64,000 nt of DNA from Akebia trifoliata. Its lineage: Eukaryota; Streptophyta; Magnoliopsida; Ranunculales; Lardizabalaceae. The position numbers and the translations under genes were made by a program. The notes below the pieces were generated by a model, which was not told where the DNA came from, did no database searches, and worked only from the letters and a program-made list of their open reading frames with translations. Shown piece by piece: positions 12,245-24,960 of this stretch (the stretch's first letter is position 1; each line of letters starts with the position of its first letter). The stretch lies in assembly GCA_017979445.1 (NCBI GenBank), contig CM030711.1, forward strand, positions 6,789,221-6,853,220. Reading direction: 5' to 3'.

Positions 12245-14040
12245 GTGGATAGACTCACTTGATTTGTGGAATAGTGAAAAAGTGACAAACAAATTGCACC
12301 CCAACTTTTACTTATTACACCACACTAAAATAAAGAATATAACAATAGAAAGACATTTCCCAAAACGTGAGCAACTTATGTCAAAATTTCAGTTTTTAAA
12401 CACTGTTAATTTTAATTCCCAAAACATGTTTTTTCAGTGAATTCGTCACTTTTATTATCAATGAATTCTTAGATAAATTACCAGCAACATTGTTGATATT
12501 GCAAAATTATTCGTATTTTATTAGTAAATTTGTAAATTATAAAAGTAATGTATTCTCTCAAAAAACATGGTTTGAGTTTTAAAATGAATAATGTATCGAA
12601 TTCAGAATTTTGTCATATTTAACACACGAAATGGAGAATCACCCTATAATATAAGTAAATGATTGAGAAAAAGTAAAAGTTTGGGTGCCAACAAAAACTC
12701 CCAATTTTTATAAAGTTTCTATTGGCACTTCAATTTAAAAAAAAAAAAAACAAGTAAATGATTGAGAATAAGTAAAAGTTGGGATGTCAATAGAAGTTCT
12801 TTTTGTTTTTATTTTTTATTTTATTAGATTTGTAGTTTTTGTGTTTAAGATTTTAAATGAGCCCAATCATAGTTGTAAACAACTACTGAAATTGTTTAAT
12901 CGAGTGTCATAATATTTTTTAATGTTAAGATAATAATTTGAGCCAAACCCTTGTAGTATTTGAATGTTGTGTTTTAATCTTTAATTGAGGTATGATAAAT
13001 AATTAAAAACTTAGGGCTGTGAGAAGGAAATGGTCACTATGTGAAAAAAATATTTTGACGGACTAAGGCTATTGAAAACTGTGGTATTTCTAAATTCGAC
13101 GGCTCTAAACTATCGAATTCCTCCCATCCTCCATTAATTTGATGGCTTTGATATGTAAAAAAAAATCAACAATACAAAATTTGATGCCACAGTCCGTTGA
13201 ATTTTATGAAATTCGATGACCTTGAACAATCAAATATGGTTTTTTTTTTCACGTTGTGGTTGGGGTTCCAATAACAACTCTTTTTTTTTACTAGATTTCT
13301 ATTTTTTGGATTTAGGATTTTATATGAGCCTAATTGTAGATGGCGATTTTGTGATAAATCGAACTCGATCATGATTTTATCATTTAAATCCATAAAATAA
13401 TAGAAAGAACATGAAAAAAATAAAGAAAACAATGATTTTTTACGTGATTCGATAAATGTGCCTATGTCCACAACCTCGGGGAGCCATTTCATTATAAATC
13501 TCATGGTTACATGACCTCCTCATCTCCCTTCAATTTTTTTTTTCCTTCTTTCCCTTCTTAGTTTTTTCCTTAATTTTTCTCTCGTTCTCTACAATAGCCT
13601 CAAGGCCTTTAAATAAAAAAATCCTAAAAAATATTATAATCTTAATTAAATTACAATTGATCATATTACCCTTTATTCAAATTAATAATTACATAAATAG
13701 TGAAAGAATCCTATTAAATTGGGATTATTCTTTAATAAGATAAAGTAATCTTCAAATGATTCCACATGTCAATCTCGAGATGTATGTTGATGGTGCGAAT
13801 GGATGATCCAAATGAGAAACGATTTTATCCTTCTACACTTATCATATTAAATTGTTTGGATGAGTGTTATAATGTTTTGTAATGTTGAGACTATAACTTG
13901 AGTCAAATCTTCTAAAAGTTTGGAGGGTGTGTTAAATTTATTAATTAGAGTGAAAAATAATTTAAGAAAGTGGCGTGTAATAAGAAAAAATTAGGGTGCC
14001 AATAGCAACTTTAAAGTTGAAGATTTTCTAGGAATCCAAT
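12245..14040. repeat. AT-rich region with GGTGCCAATAG-family elements and a CACTA-like MITE
   Basis: No gene seen. Parts of a TIR family with ends like TTGGGGTGCCAATAG occur at about 12650-12800 and 12775-13020, with a related internal part at 13840-14010. They share the interior CATAGTTGTAAACAACTA and GTTTTAATCTTTAATTG. A CACTA-like MITE lies at about 13032-13255 (CACTATGTGAAAAAA left, TTTTTTTCACGTTGTGG right). Near 13440-13480 is an ACGTGATTCGATAAATGTGC segment resembling the LTR-like fragments at 33870 and 51725. Confidence 0.5.
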
Positions 14041-14159
14041 CCCAAGGAATTTTCTCATATCATCTACCACTGGTTTTTCATTCTTCTACGCACATGTTAT
14101 ACTCATCCTTGACAATATTGGTCGGGAAAATATCTTGCTTGGTTTTGTTTTTTATCGTA

Positions 14160-14345
14160 CAATATTGACTTATGATAAATTGATGTGGCAAAACATACAC
14201 CGATTGTATGTGGATGACGTGGCAAGGACACTAAATTATTGATCTTTCTTCTTGTGTATCCTGGTAAAAAAGATCTATGATTATGTGCCCTTGTCAAGTC
14301 AGTCACGTACAAACCGCATGTTTTACCATGTTGATTGATCACCCC
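14160..14345. mobile_element. Foldback MITE
   Basis: Arms AATTGATGTGGCAAAACATA, GTATGTGGATGACGTGGCAA, GATCTTTCTTC are mirrored by GATCTATGATTATGTGCCC, TTGTCAAGTCAGTCACGTAC and GTTTTACCATGTTGATT around GTGTATCCTGG. Confidence 0.7.
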
Positions 14346-14579
14346 CTCAAACCTTACTTTTAAAAGTTAGGCTTGGTAGCTCCGCAAAACCTGTAAACTT
14401 GCGGAATTGGAGAGTTTTACAGTATTTTGTAAATCTCGTGTGCTTAGCAATAAAAGACTTATGTGGGCAACAGAGAAAGGAATGATTGTTCGCTTACAGC
14501 TCAACATCAATTTGACATGTGACAGTGATATGTAAGTAATAAGAGAAATTTTCTCTTCTTCCCGCACAGCCACCACGCT

Positions 14580-15290
14580 CACAATCTGCTAGATTTTATG
14601 GAAAAACTCATGGTAAAAAAAAACTTAAAAATAAAAATTTGAAGTTTTTCAAATTTGATCATAGGTGCTGAAAATGGACGGTTAAGATGAAACAAAAACT
14701 TTTTCTTTTTAATTTTTTTTTTTTTTTTAATTCAAAGAATTTCATCATCTACCACACTGTGGTATTGTATTATGTTTTAGAATGCCTTAAGGTGATCTAA
14801 TATGGAAATTTTATTTTTTCGCCATGGAAGGAGAGAGAAAAGTTCTCCTCTTATTGTTTATATCATCAACGCCACATGTCAAAAGGTGTTGGGTTGTTAG
14901 CAAATAATCACTCACAGAAGAAAGGAAAAAAAAAGTCAATATAACTAAGGAATTTTTTTTTGCACAAGACAATCCAACAACCATTTGACATGTGGCACAA
15001 ATGACATCAATAATAAGAGATAAAATTTATCTCTCCTACCTAAGGGGGAAAAGGGAAATTTCCTGGTCGAATCACCTTGTGGCATTCAAAAACATAATTC
15101 GATGCCATAGGATTGTAGAGGACAAAATTTATACTTTCATTGTTAAATTTTAATTTTAAGTTTGGGTACTTTGTAATCGTCCATTTTTCAATTCCATGGA
15201 TCAAGTTTGAAAAACATTTTATTTTTATTTTTTTGGAATGAGTTTTAAAAAAAAAATTAAAAGACTATCGTTTTAGATTGACAATTTTAT
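14580..15290. mobile_element. Large TIR (foldback) element, arms about 300 bp
   Basis: The left arm contains TTTTTCAAATTTGATCATAG, AAAATGGACGG, ATTATGTTTTAGAATGCCTT, AAGGTGATC, TCTTATTGTTTATATCATCA and CCACATGTCAAAAGGTG. The right arm carries the inverse of each (CATTTGACATGTGGC, ATGACATCAATAATAAGAGA, GATTCGACC-type CACCTTGTGGCATTC, CGTCCATTTTTC, GATCAAGTTTGAAAAAC). No protein is encoded. Confidence 0.8.
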
Positions 15291-16469
15291 AATCCACCTG
15301 GTCTCAATGACCCATTTTAAGATTTAAAAGCTTAAAATTGAAATTTGTGGGTAGAAGACGAATGGGCGAGAGAGAGAAATTTTCTCTCCATTACTAATGT
15401 CATTTGCACCACGTGTAAAAATAATTCAAGTTCGAAAAACTTTGTTTCTTTTTTGGTCATTTTTGTTTAAATTGCAAATATCAAGATCCATGTGGGCCCA
15501 AAGGCTCTTAGTAAGATTTGAAATCTTACCATGTTAGTAAGGCTAGTCTTGAGCTTTATATGCTTACCATGATACACGTATGCCCCATTATTTTAACACA
15601 CACAACTGTACCATGGCCATTGGGACATTTTACATCCCCTTATTAAAAGGGCAATTTGCTAAATAATTTTGCTAGCCCACACAATTTAACTGAGAGATGA
15701 TGATAGAATAAAGAAAACTGAGACGCCTTCCTATCCAACCCAATATGTATAGATTTATATTAATATCCTCCTCTTTCTCTTGCTTGCTAAGAACAATTCT
15801 CTCTTATTCTTTTTTTTTCCCCTCTCCTTACCATTATATATTCCCTCTCTAAGGTAGACAATCTTTATTTAATTGGTTGAAAAATTCATTCCAATAATTT
15901 CCACATTTAATCTTATTTAAGTGAAAAACAACCTATTTAATTATACTCACCCTCACTCTTTTGAGTATCTATTCCTTCCCAAATAGAACTACATTCATTT
16001 TCCTACTTTCGTGAAGAAAACAATTTACTTTCGTTCTTTATTTACTTATAAAATTACTTCGTTATAACTTACGATAAATAGAGTGTTGATAATATCTAGT
16101 TTGACAACTATGATTCAGGGAATTAGGAAATAAGAAAGCCTTTTCGTGAATGATAAAGGTGGTGACTTTGATGTATTTTCTCCTATAAATTGTTAGAGAA
16201 ATTAGTTTTATTTTTTAGGTTAAATATTGCCAAGATTTCGGTTTTTTTGAGAAAACTTTTTGACAAAAAATATTTAAGAAACATTTCATATGTTGACCCA
16301 TTTTTTTTAGAATTTTGTAAAAAAAAGATATATAAATATGATAAATTTTTATTTTTATGGTTTTTGCATTTTCAATGTTTAAACAAGAAATTTTGAAGTT
16401 TCACGATAATTTTCTATAAAGTCTACCAAGCACAAGTGATTTTTTGAAAAACATGTAGTGTAAATGATA

Positions 16470-16683
16470 TAAGCAAGCTCTCTCTTGCCCACAATGAAAA
16501 AAGGAAATTTTCAGATGGTATCACCTTGTGACATTCAAAAACATGATCCGATGCCATGGGGTGTTGTAGATGACGAAATTGTATGAACTTTAAAAAAATA
16601 GTTATTTTTCACCAATGAATTTTAATTTTAAATTTAGGTCCTCGGTAGCCGTCCATTTTCAACACCTTGGATCATACTCAAAA

Positions 16684-16714
<31 letters not shown>

Positions 16715-16900
16715 GTTTTATTTTTTGAATATGAGTTTTTTCACGAAATGTAGAAGGTCGTGTTGTTAAATTGTCAATCTCATAATCCATGTAGACCCAG
16801 TTAAGATTTGAAATCTTAAAAAATAAATTTGTGGAGAGACGACGTGCGGTCAAGAGAGAGATTTTCTCTCAATTACTTATGTCATTTGCCCCGCATGTCA
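16470..16900. mobile_element. Related TIR element, second copy
   Basis: Shares ATCACCTTGTGACATTCAAA, AACATGATCCGATGCCATGG, CCGTCCATTTTCAACACC and TTGGATCATACTC with the 14580-15290 element; the left arm is largely lost. Further partial copies lie at about 17085-17300 and 21775-21880. Confidence 0.65.
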
Positions 16901-18227
16901 AATGGTTGTTGTGTTGTGAACAAAAATCACTTGTTGTTATGAAGTTTATGTAAGGTGATGAAGTGATGGAAACACTCCACGAGTATTGAAATTGAAATCG
17001 TTCTGCTTTTTTAGTACACATGGCATAACGCCATTGATTCATCAGCTTAGCACCAAAAAAAAATTTAATAAAAAAACTATGCTCTCGAAAACATGATCCG
17101 ATGTGACAAGGATGTCCATAAAGAATTTCTAAGAATTTTGATTTCCTTTTTTAAATAAATTATTTTTCATCATTGAAATTTTAATTTAATTTGGGAGTTT
17201 GGTGGTGGTCGGACATTTTGAACACTTGGATCAAGCCCGAAAAGTTTTTATTTTAATTTTTTTTAATATGAGTTTTTCCATGAAATCTAAAGTCTGGAGT
17301 GTCGGATTGCCATTATGGTTGGTTGTGTGGGCCCAACAATCTTTACTAAGATTTAAAATCTTACTAAGTTAGTCAGGATAGTGTAACTCTTTATTTTTTA
17401 ATGAAAAATTACCCTTGTTTACATGATCACATCAATCACGAATACAAATTGTAAAAGGCAAATATATTATTATCTTTTTTCTTTGTTTTTCCTTCACCCC
17501 CTTCAACATTATTGTCTTTTCTCTTCTCCCTTCTATTTTGTTTCAATAATATCTCGTCAATTTTACTACATTTCTTTTTTTACATCATTTTCAATACTAC
17601 TCATATAACTTTATTATCGTTTCTTTTTTACCTGTATAACTCATTTTATAGTATTTCCTCATCTCCCCTTTTTCGGTAATATTTCTCCAATTTTATTAGC
17701 TTTTCTCTTTAACCATGTTAGGCCCTGCTTGTTTGCATCGCAAACCATTGTAAATGCAAAATTTTATGATTATAGAGTTTTACATTTACTTGATTTTACG
17801 TAATTTAGCAATTAGAATGCTTGGTTGTGTCCAATGCACAATTTTGTGCTTACTTGGTTATTTCGGAAAAAAAAAAATGCAATTTATGTTTTCTTTGAAA
17901 AATCCTATTTTTCTTATAAAATCCTATTTAAAATTTAAAAAAAATTAAAATTTGACCCCATCATTTTTAAACAAATTGAAAAATTACAAACCAATTCATT
18001 TTTATAATGGATTAACATTTGAAAGATAATTACCCATTTGAACATTTGAAAGATCTTCCAATTTGAACCAACCAAAAAGCTAAATTAATAAATAAAATAA
18101 ATCTCAAACCTTCCATTGTCATTAGTAGAAAACAAATACAAATAAACTTTTAACATAAGCAAATGAGCTTATATTTAACATAATTCATATTAATGGGTTG
18201 ATATTTAATGTGTCAACTAACTAAGCT

Positions 18228-18340
18228 TTTTTTTTTTTGGCTAAGCAAGCAATGGATTATTGGTTAATGAGGATTTGAACCTTAGGTCATGGGATCAATT
18301 CTCCTCAAGATATACTACTTAGCTAAGTGGTAGCTTCATT
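18228..18340 (-). mobile_element. SINE, about 113 bp, with perfect 16-bp target-site duplication
   Basis: The element is flanked by GTCAACTAACTAAGCT at 18212-18227 and again at 18341-18356. Read on the minus strand it begins AATGAAGCTACCACTTAGC (A-box-like TAGCTAAGTAG), contains a consensus B box GGTTCAAATCC and ends in an A-rich tail (the T run at 18226-18237). The Pol III promoter boxes, tail and long TSD together define a tRNA-derived SINE. A truncated relative begins near 56690 (GCTAGGCAAGCAATGGTTGG). Confidence 0.85.
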
Positions 18341-18618
18341 GTCAACTAACTAAGCTATTCATACATGGTGAATCATACCATCAAAGGTTTGTTGAGATGG
18401 TAAGGACGATTAGGTATGCTCCAAGGTCACACCTTTAAATCTCTATAGGCCACTCCACTTAAAAAGTAACTATATTTAATTGCTAACACGTGTTAGGAAG
18501 GTTAATATGTGCGGTCCATCAAAACAAAACAGAAATAGGGTGAATTACTATTTTGTGAGCTGAAAATGAGTTATTTATGATTTCAGCCACTTTTCATTTT
18601 AATTACCAAAACGTGAAC

Positions 18619-18648
18619 AACTATGTTGAGAGAGAGAGAGAGAGAGAA
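18619..18648. repeat. (GA)n microsatellite
   Basis: About 13 GA units with minor interruption. Confidence 0.85.
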
Positions 18649-19014
18649 AGATGAGCTTTAATTGTTTTTAGATCGTGTGAAAAAGAGGAAAATAAAAATG
18701 TAAGTTTTGTGGAGTTTTTTGCTCCATATAATTTGTGGTGTTTGTTTACATCCAAGCAACCGCATTTGGCAAATTATTGTAAAAGTTTCTATTTGCGGCT
18801 TTTTGCAAGACAAACAAGTAGGGCCTTAGTCTCAAAGATTTTTAATAATACTCTCAATTACACCAAAGAGAATGTACGAACACCGAATTAATTGATTCAG
18901 GTCGATTGGGTCAAATAATGTCAAACTATTCAAAATTATTTTAAATAAAATTGTTAAAATATGACTTGAACTCAAAACCTCTCCATTTTGAAGAGAAGCC
19001 TTGACCATCACATC

Positions 19015-20941
19015 TGTAGACATGAAATGTTCACAATGAACCTCAATACTACATTGTTTGGAGTCGCCACCATTCTTTTTTGGAAATGGGTGTGAATGGG
19101 CACCCGAATTGATTTTTTGTTGAAAACCATTTTTCCATGGCATTGTAGTGACTCTCATATGTTGGAAAAGGGCAAGGTCTACCTTAGATCTAGGTAAGGA
19201 GGTTCGGTTAGAGAATGGGGAAGGTGTTAAGCACCCCATCCTCTCCACCAAAGGTGGTTACCTTGTTTGGCCATTCTATTTTGTAAAAACTTGAGAAAAC
19301 AAATATTAAAAAATGCATGAGAATGTATGATAAGAGTGGTGTGTGCATTAAGTGGAATGTTTCCTTAACAAAGGGTTTTGATTTTTTAACATGACATTAG
19401 GGGCATTCTATAGAAAAGAATGACCCATGTAGCCACATTAAATTTATGAATATGAATGTAGGTTTGAACTTTTAGAGAGACTCCATGATGGAGTTCCCTT
19501 AAGGCCACAACCATGATGCATGTATGCATGGCTAGAAACTTAGTGTTTCACCCCATCAAGAGGGTGACACATTTCTTCATCATTGCCATGCATAGGTGAG
19601 TGTGTGCATTGTGTACAATATGATGCATGAGATTGAGGTGAAAAGGGCTTCAACCCCCATCCTTTCGATCGAACCTTAGTCCAATCTACCGGGGATGGGA
19701 GAGGGTATACATTACATCCTAAGGCTTTCTAAAAATAAAATAAAGAGAGGGTTAGAAGAAGAGAATGCAAACTTTGAAATAAGTAAACTACATCTTAAAC
19801 CCTACCTTGTCCCTTGATGGTGAACTTGGACCTTGAAGAGTAGGCTTGAGAGATGAATGAAATGGTTAAGGGTTGAGTTGAAGTTTAGAAGATGAGAGAA
19901 TGAGTAGGAATTTTTGTAGAGTTTTAGGTTGAGAGATGGGGGCTTGAGAGCATGAGTTGTTCATGGAAATTGAATGTATTTATAGAGTTTTTGGAAGACT
20001 TTTGGGGATAAAGTGGTCCAACCCTAAAAATGAAGAAAATGGACATGAGATTTAGGTTATTTCTTTTTGAATTTTTCATTTGTATGGGGGTAAAGATGAC
20101 ATTTGTGAAGAAACCCTAAAAGCATGCTTTGATCCTTGGTTTTTTGGTAAATAGAGGTGAGAGAACAAAAGTACTTTTGGGAGGGTGAATGGGGGAGTGA
20201 CATGTGTAAAGGTGGAGTGGTAGGTAAAAAGTAGATCTTGGTTTATTTGTAAATAACTCATAAAGCAAGGGTGGAAGTGTAGTTTTGAAATGGACCAATG
20301 GGAAAACAAAAGCACATTTGGGAGGGTGAATAGGAGGATGACATGTGTAAAGGTGAAGTGGTAGGTGAAAAGTAGACTTTGGTTCATTTGTAAATAACAA
20401 ATAAAGTAAGGGTAGAAGTATAATTTGAAATTGACCAATGGGAGAACTCCATGTATGTACTTGAAGATTCCCACCTTTTGAGGGTATAATGGGAAGTTCC
20501 CTCACCTTTATGGAATATTACCAAAGACCAAACAACCTTTTTGGTTTGACTAAACCTTTTGAGAAGGGCATTCTTGAGTTTTCACAAAGGGAAAGTTGAC
20601 CCTCCAATTAGATGATGCATTGGGTATTGGGGGCTTATGAGGTATCAACATGTGTCATCATATAAGGGGTGAGAGAATGGACTTGGGTTTGGGTTTGGGA
20701 TATGGACTTGGATTTGGGCTTAGGATGGACTTGGATTTGGATTTGGATTTGGGTGATGGGCATAGGTTTAAGTGGATTAGGGACAAGGCATGGGCATGCA
20801 ATGATATGAGATGATGCATGTATGCATGAAAATGATGCAAAATAGCAATGTGGGTCCATCGAAGAACTTGAGTTCTAAATCGAAATTAATTCGAGAAAAT
20901 TTGGATTTTCCTATGGGTTCGTGCAAATTGGGGTGTCTACA
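19015..20941. mobile_element. Probable solo LTR (about 1.93 kb) with 5-bp TSD
   Basis: Begins TGTAGACATG and ends GGGTGTCTACA, so it has TG..CA ends with an 8-bp inverted terminus TGTAGACA/TGTCTACA. ACATC flanks it on both sides (19010-19014 and 20942-20946). It contains no gag or pol frame, no PBS and no second LTR. Inside are a conserved block (GGAAGGTGTTAAGCACCCC near 19218), a 2-unit tandem repeat of about 165 bp (20150-20450) and a TTTGGG/TTTGGA-rich stretch (20678-20755). The block and length recall LTRs of Ty3 Tat-type elements, but the lineage is inference. Confidence 0.8.
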
Positions 20942-20946
20942 ACATC

Positions 20947-22120
20947 CAATTATTGTTGGTTAATGAAAGATGACCTGAAAAAATATAAAAAATAATATAT
21001 CATTCGGATCTTGACAGATATAGGGATGGATCCGGATCCAACTTGGGTCAACAACATCAACCCATATCTGAATCATATTTTAATTTGGATATATTTGATG
21101 GAACTAAACCCGCTAAATTCGGGTTCGAGTAAAAAATCATCCCATTTTAAGCCCTAACCCCAACTACAATTATGAGTAGGAATGACATTCTCAACACAAC
21201 TCGAAAATGACATGAAGTTTGTGGGTTTAGGTCAAGCTTAATTGGGTTTGGGTCATAATAGTGTCAACCTGTCTAACGCGATTATTAAATGAGTTGGGTT
21301 TGGGTTCTAGGTGTCAAACCGCTTAACCCGTTTAATTATTTTGTCTTTAACGTGTAATTTTAAATATATCAACAATTATTTAAGAATTTTTTAAATTACT
21401 TACTTTTTTCTAGAATTTTCAAGAACTTTTTCGTAGTACATTTTTTTATATCAAATTCTATAAAATATAAAGGGTATTTTAAAATATTTTAAAATTTATA
21501 AATGGTTAAGTTTTAGTTTAAGAAAGAAAAAACACTTTTCTTAATAAGTTTTATATATATATTTCGTTAAAATCTAGAGCTATGTAGTGTTTGATTCTTG
21601 ATATTGGCAAAATGACTCTCACCAAGATTTAAAATCTTACCAAGTAAGGTTACTATGTCTCATGTGATAATGAAATGCACTTTGCTTGCAAAATAATAAT
21701 AGTAATAGTAATAATAATATTGAAAAACACTTTCCTTACTAAATTAGTAAGGAAAGTTTTCTAACCACATCAACTTATAGCATCCAAAAACATGATTTGA
21801 TGCCACAAAGTTGTAAAGAAAAAAATTCTACGAACTTTGAAAAAAAAAATCAAAAGAAAGTAACTTTTACCATTGAAGTTAGTTTACGGTTGTGTGATTT
21901 TATTTTTAGTAATGATATTTTATTTTTGGTGTTGGAAATAAAACTTATTTTTTCAATAAAGATTAGAATTTTATTAACTAGGTTATATATGGGTTGAGTC
22001 AGGTATACCTATTTATAAATCGGTTGGGTTTGTGTTTAAGTTTTTGACACAATTATTAAATGGGTTGAGTTTGGGTTTAGTAAATTTTCATAATACCCTT
22101 ACCTCAACACGACCCGACTT
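20947..22120. other. Gene-free AT-rich stretch with hAT-like non-autonomous sequence
   Basis: No coding region. About 21170-22140 contains GGGTTTGGGTCATAATAGTG and AATGGGTTGAGTTTGGGTTT motifs and ends ..AGCCCATTGCCACCCCTAAT. On the minus strand that is AGGGGTGGCAATGGGC, a typical start of plant hAT-type non-autonomous elements. Element limits are not certain. A part of the 14580-type TIR family lies at 21775-21880. Confidence 0.4.
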
Positions 22121-22121
22121 A

Positions 22122-23340
22122 GCCCATTGCCACCCCTAATTACGGGGGGATACATATCTCCTCCTACTATAGTGGAGTAAGGTCCACAATCCCACTCCAC
22201 TTTATTGCACTTTCTCTTCACTCCTTCAACTTTATTGTCTTTCCTCTCCTACTCCTCCTTCTCATTTTTCAATAATATCCCTATAATTTAACTATATTTC
22301 TTCTATTACCTCTTTTTTCAATAATATCTCTATAATTTTAATATCTTTTCTCTTTTACCCATTAATCCTCATAGAAGTTTAATCCTTAAAATTTTTAACA
22401 ATACCCCTCCAACTTTATTATTTTTCTCGTTTACCCTCTGACCTCAAAGAGGGTGCCCCCGAACTCTAGTTTTCTTACATTTTGGAAGTTCAGCGACATG
22501 AAAAGCTCAAGATCCATTTTTAGTAATCATCACATGGATTAGGGACGACTGGCAATTACGACATAAGGGACAAGGACACTTAAGAGTTATGAGCTTCAAC
22601 TTCTTGTAAATAATTACATGAAATATGGTACCATTCATGACCATGACATTAATCCACAACCATTTATTTTATCTTTTAGAATAGAAAAATAAAGTGTTTT
22701 TGTAGTAACTAACACAATCCGACCAGACCCATTGCCACCACTAGTTATGGATGGATAAATATCTCATCCCGCTATAGTGGAGTGGGATCCACAATCTCAC
22801 TCCACTTTATTGCACTTTCTCTTCACCCCTTCAACTTTGTTGTCTTTTCTCTCCTACTCCTCCTCCTTCTCATTTTTTAATAATATCCCTATAATTTAAT
22901 TATATTTTCTCTATTATCTCTTTTTTTAATAATATCTATTTAACTTTAGTATCTTTCCTCTTTTACCGCTTTAATCCCTATGAAAATTTAATCTATAAGA
23001 CTTTTAATAATACCTCTCCAACTTTATTATTTTTCTCTTTTACCCCTTGACCTCAAAAAGGGTGCCTCCGAACTCTAGTTTTCTTATATTTTAGAAGATC
23101 GGCGAGATGAAAAGCACAAGATCCATTTTTAATAATCATCACATGTAGTAGGGACGACTGACAATTACGAAACAAGGGGCAAGAACACTTAAAAGTTTGG
23201 AGCCTTCACTATCAAGCTCAAATCTTCAACTTCTTGTAAATAATTACATGAAGTATGGTACCATTCATGACCATGACATCAATCCACAACCATTTATTTT
23301 ATCCTTTAGTACAGAAAAACAAAGTTTCTTTTTATTAATT
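22122..23340. repeat. Direct tandem duplication, unit about 606 bp
   Basis: 22122-22727 and 22728-23340 align from CCCATTGCCACC through CTATAGTGGAGT, CACTCCACTTTATTGCACTT, CTCTAGTTTTCTTA and AATTACATGAA to ACCATTTATTTTATC. The units differ by point changes and small indels (an insertion of about 25 bp near 23195 in the second). No ORF is shared. Confidence 0.9.
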
Positions 23341-24099
23341 AACACTTTTTAGAAATAAAATTTAATTTGAACTCCATTGATTATTGACAACAAAAATAAA
23401 TATTACTTCTTCATTTTTTTTTTTCATTTAAAGACAAAATAAGAAATTTTGAGGATATGATTTGCTCAAAGTTTTCTTTCTCTGAATAAAATATTTTCTT
23501 CTGAAAATATTTTATGAGCAAACAATCAAATTATTTATTTCTCTATTAAAAGAGATAATGAAGACCAACGAGATACGATGATACACCGAATTGCTCTCTA
23601 ACCAAAGCCATTGTTTTGTTGGGGTCGTTCATTTAGTAGATTAATCATGTATAAACCCTCTTTGATGATCCCAACCTATGTTACCTGGTTTCCCTCGGTT
23701 CGAACACGGGTTTGTGGTTCGCCACTCTAGAATGAACCTGGTTTGTTGGGTAGGTAGAGATAATTCATTTCTTGATTTACTTTGATTCCCTTGGTTCGCT
23801 TGTGCATATCCATATAATTCAAGTATGTAAGTTGCAACTACAATAATAATGTTAAAAAATTGTACGTTAAATAGAAATAAGTTAATATAATTATTTAATT
23901 TTAAATATGAACAATGAAAAATATATAATAAATTGGTTTGGCTCACTGAACCAATTAAAAAATTATTGCGAACGGGCAAGCTTTAGTTGGTCGAATCAAC
24001 ATATTTTGGTTTGTCAAATCCAATCAAAATTCGATGGGTTCATGGTTTGTTTGATTTTATGAACACAATTTGAATGATACTATAGCTATGTGATTTTCG

Positions 24100-24577
24100 A
24101 GTGAAAAATCGACACTACGTGTTTTAGGGTCGCTATCATTCATTTTAGAAAATGGGCGTGAATGATCACTTGAAAAGATAATTTTGAAAATTCGATCTTT
24201 GGCATTGCAGTGACTCCCGTACATATAAGGGACATTGATCTACCTAGAATCTAGGTAAGGGGTTCCGATTAGAGAAAGGGAAAGGTGTTAGACACCCTAT
24301 TTTCTCAAATTTAAGTGGTGGTTACCTTATTAAAAACTTGGCTATTTTAGAAAATTTAAAAACATAAGAAAACAAGAAAAAAATAAATAGATTGTACTCT
24401 CATTGCAATGGATATTAATTTATGTTAGATTGTGAGGATCTCCTTATTGAAAAAGGGACCCTTATACATATCTTGCTTAAGAGTTTCAACTCCTATACTT
24501 TCGATCGAGCCGTGACCCAATTTATCAAGTGTAGGAGAGGGTATTCACTACATCTTAAGACTTCTCTAAAGCAAAAT

Positions 24578-24637
<60 letters not shown>

Positions 24638-24960
24638 GTAGAAGAGGGAGAGGGGAGTGCAACTTTTTTTTTACTTTTAATCCTACCTTATTCTTGATTG
24701 TCTACTCTTCTTAATCTTCAAACGAGAGTTTTCTTGATAATCTTAAGTGTAGAGGTTTTAGCTTGAGGGGTTTGTGGTGTAGAGGTTTAAGATTGAGAGA
24801 TTTGTGGTGCAGAAATTTGAGATTTGAGGAGGGAGAGTTCAAGTATTGACCTTTTTTGTGTTGAGAGAGGGTTGGTTTGTTTTGGGATACCTTTTAGGAT
24901 CAAAAGGATCCAAAATAGAAGGAGAGTAAAAATTGCTGTGGGATTTTAGGTGAATGTGAT
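24100..24960. mobile_element. Degenerate copy of the 19015-20941 LTR family
   Basis: Blocks in the same order as the solo LTR: GTCGCTATCATTCATTTTAG, GGCATTGCAGTGACTC, GAATCTAGGTAAGGGGTTC, GAAAGGTGTTAGACACCC, TTTCGATCGAGCC and GAGAGGGTATTCACTACATC. Ends are not recognisable. The long GA tract at 24573-24634 lies where the complete copy has only AAAGAGAGGG. Confidence 0.7.
24573..24634. repeat. (AG)n microsatellite
   Basis: About 31 uninterrupted AG units inside the degenerate LTR copy. Confidence 0.95.

Noticed and set aside
18380..18475. Possible third SINE (GGTTTGTTGAGATGGTAAGG..)
   Set aside because: A-box-like and weak B-box-like phrases, but no tail or target-site duplication that I could find.
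18832..19251. 139-codon minus-strand ORF
   Set aside because: It runs across the 5' boundary and TSD of the solo LTR and matches no protein family I know; it is a chance ORF.
20076..20505. Two overlapping ORFs of about 130 codons with repeats such as HLYTCHPPIHPPK
   Set aside because: The internal repetition simply mirrors the tandem DNA repeat inside the solo LTR, and both frames look equally plausible. Not a gene.
20678..20755. TTTGGG/TTTGGA repeats resembling interstitial telomere sequence
   Set aside because: The plant telomere unit is TTTAGGG; these hexamers are irregular and belong to the LTR interior.
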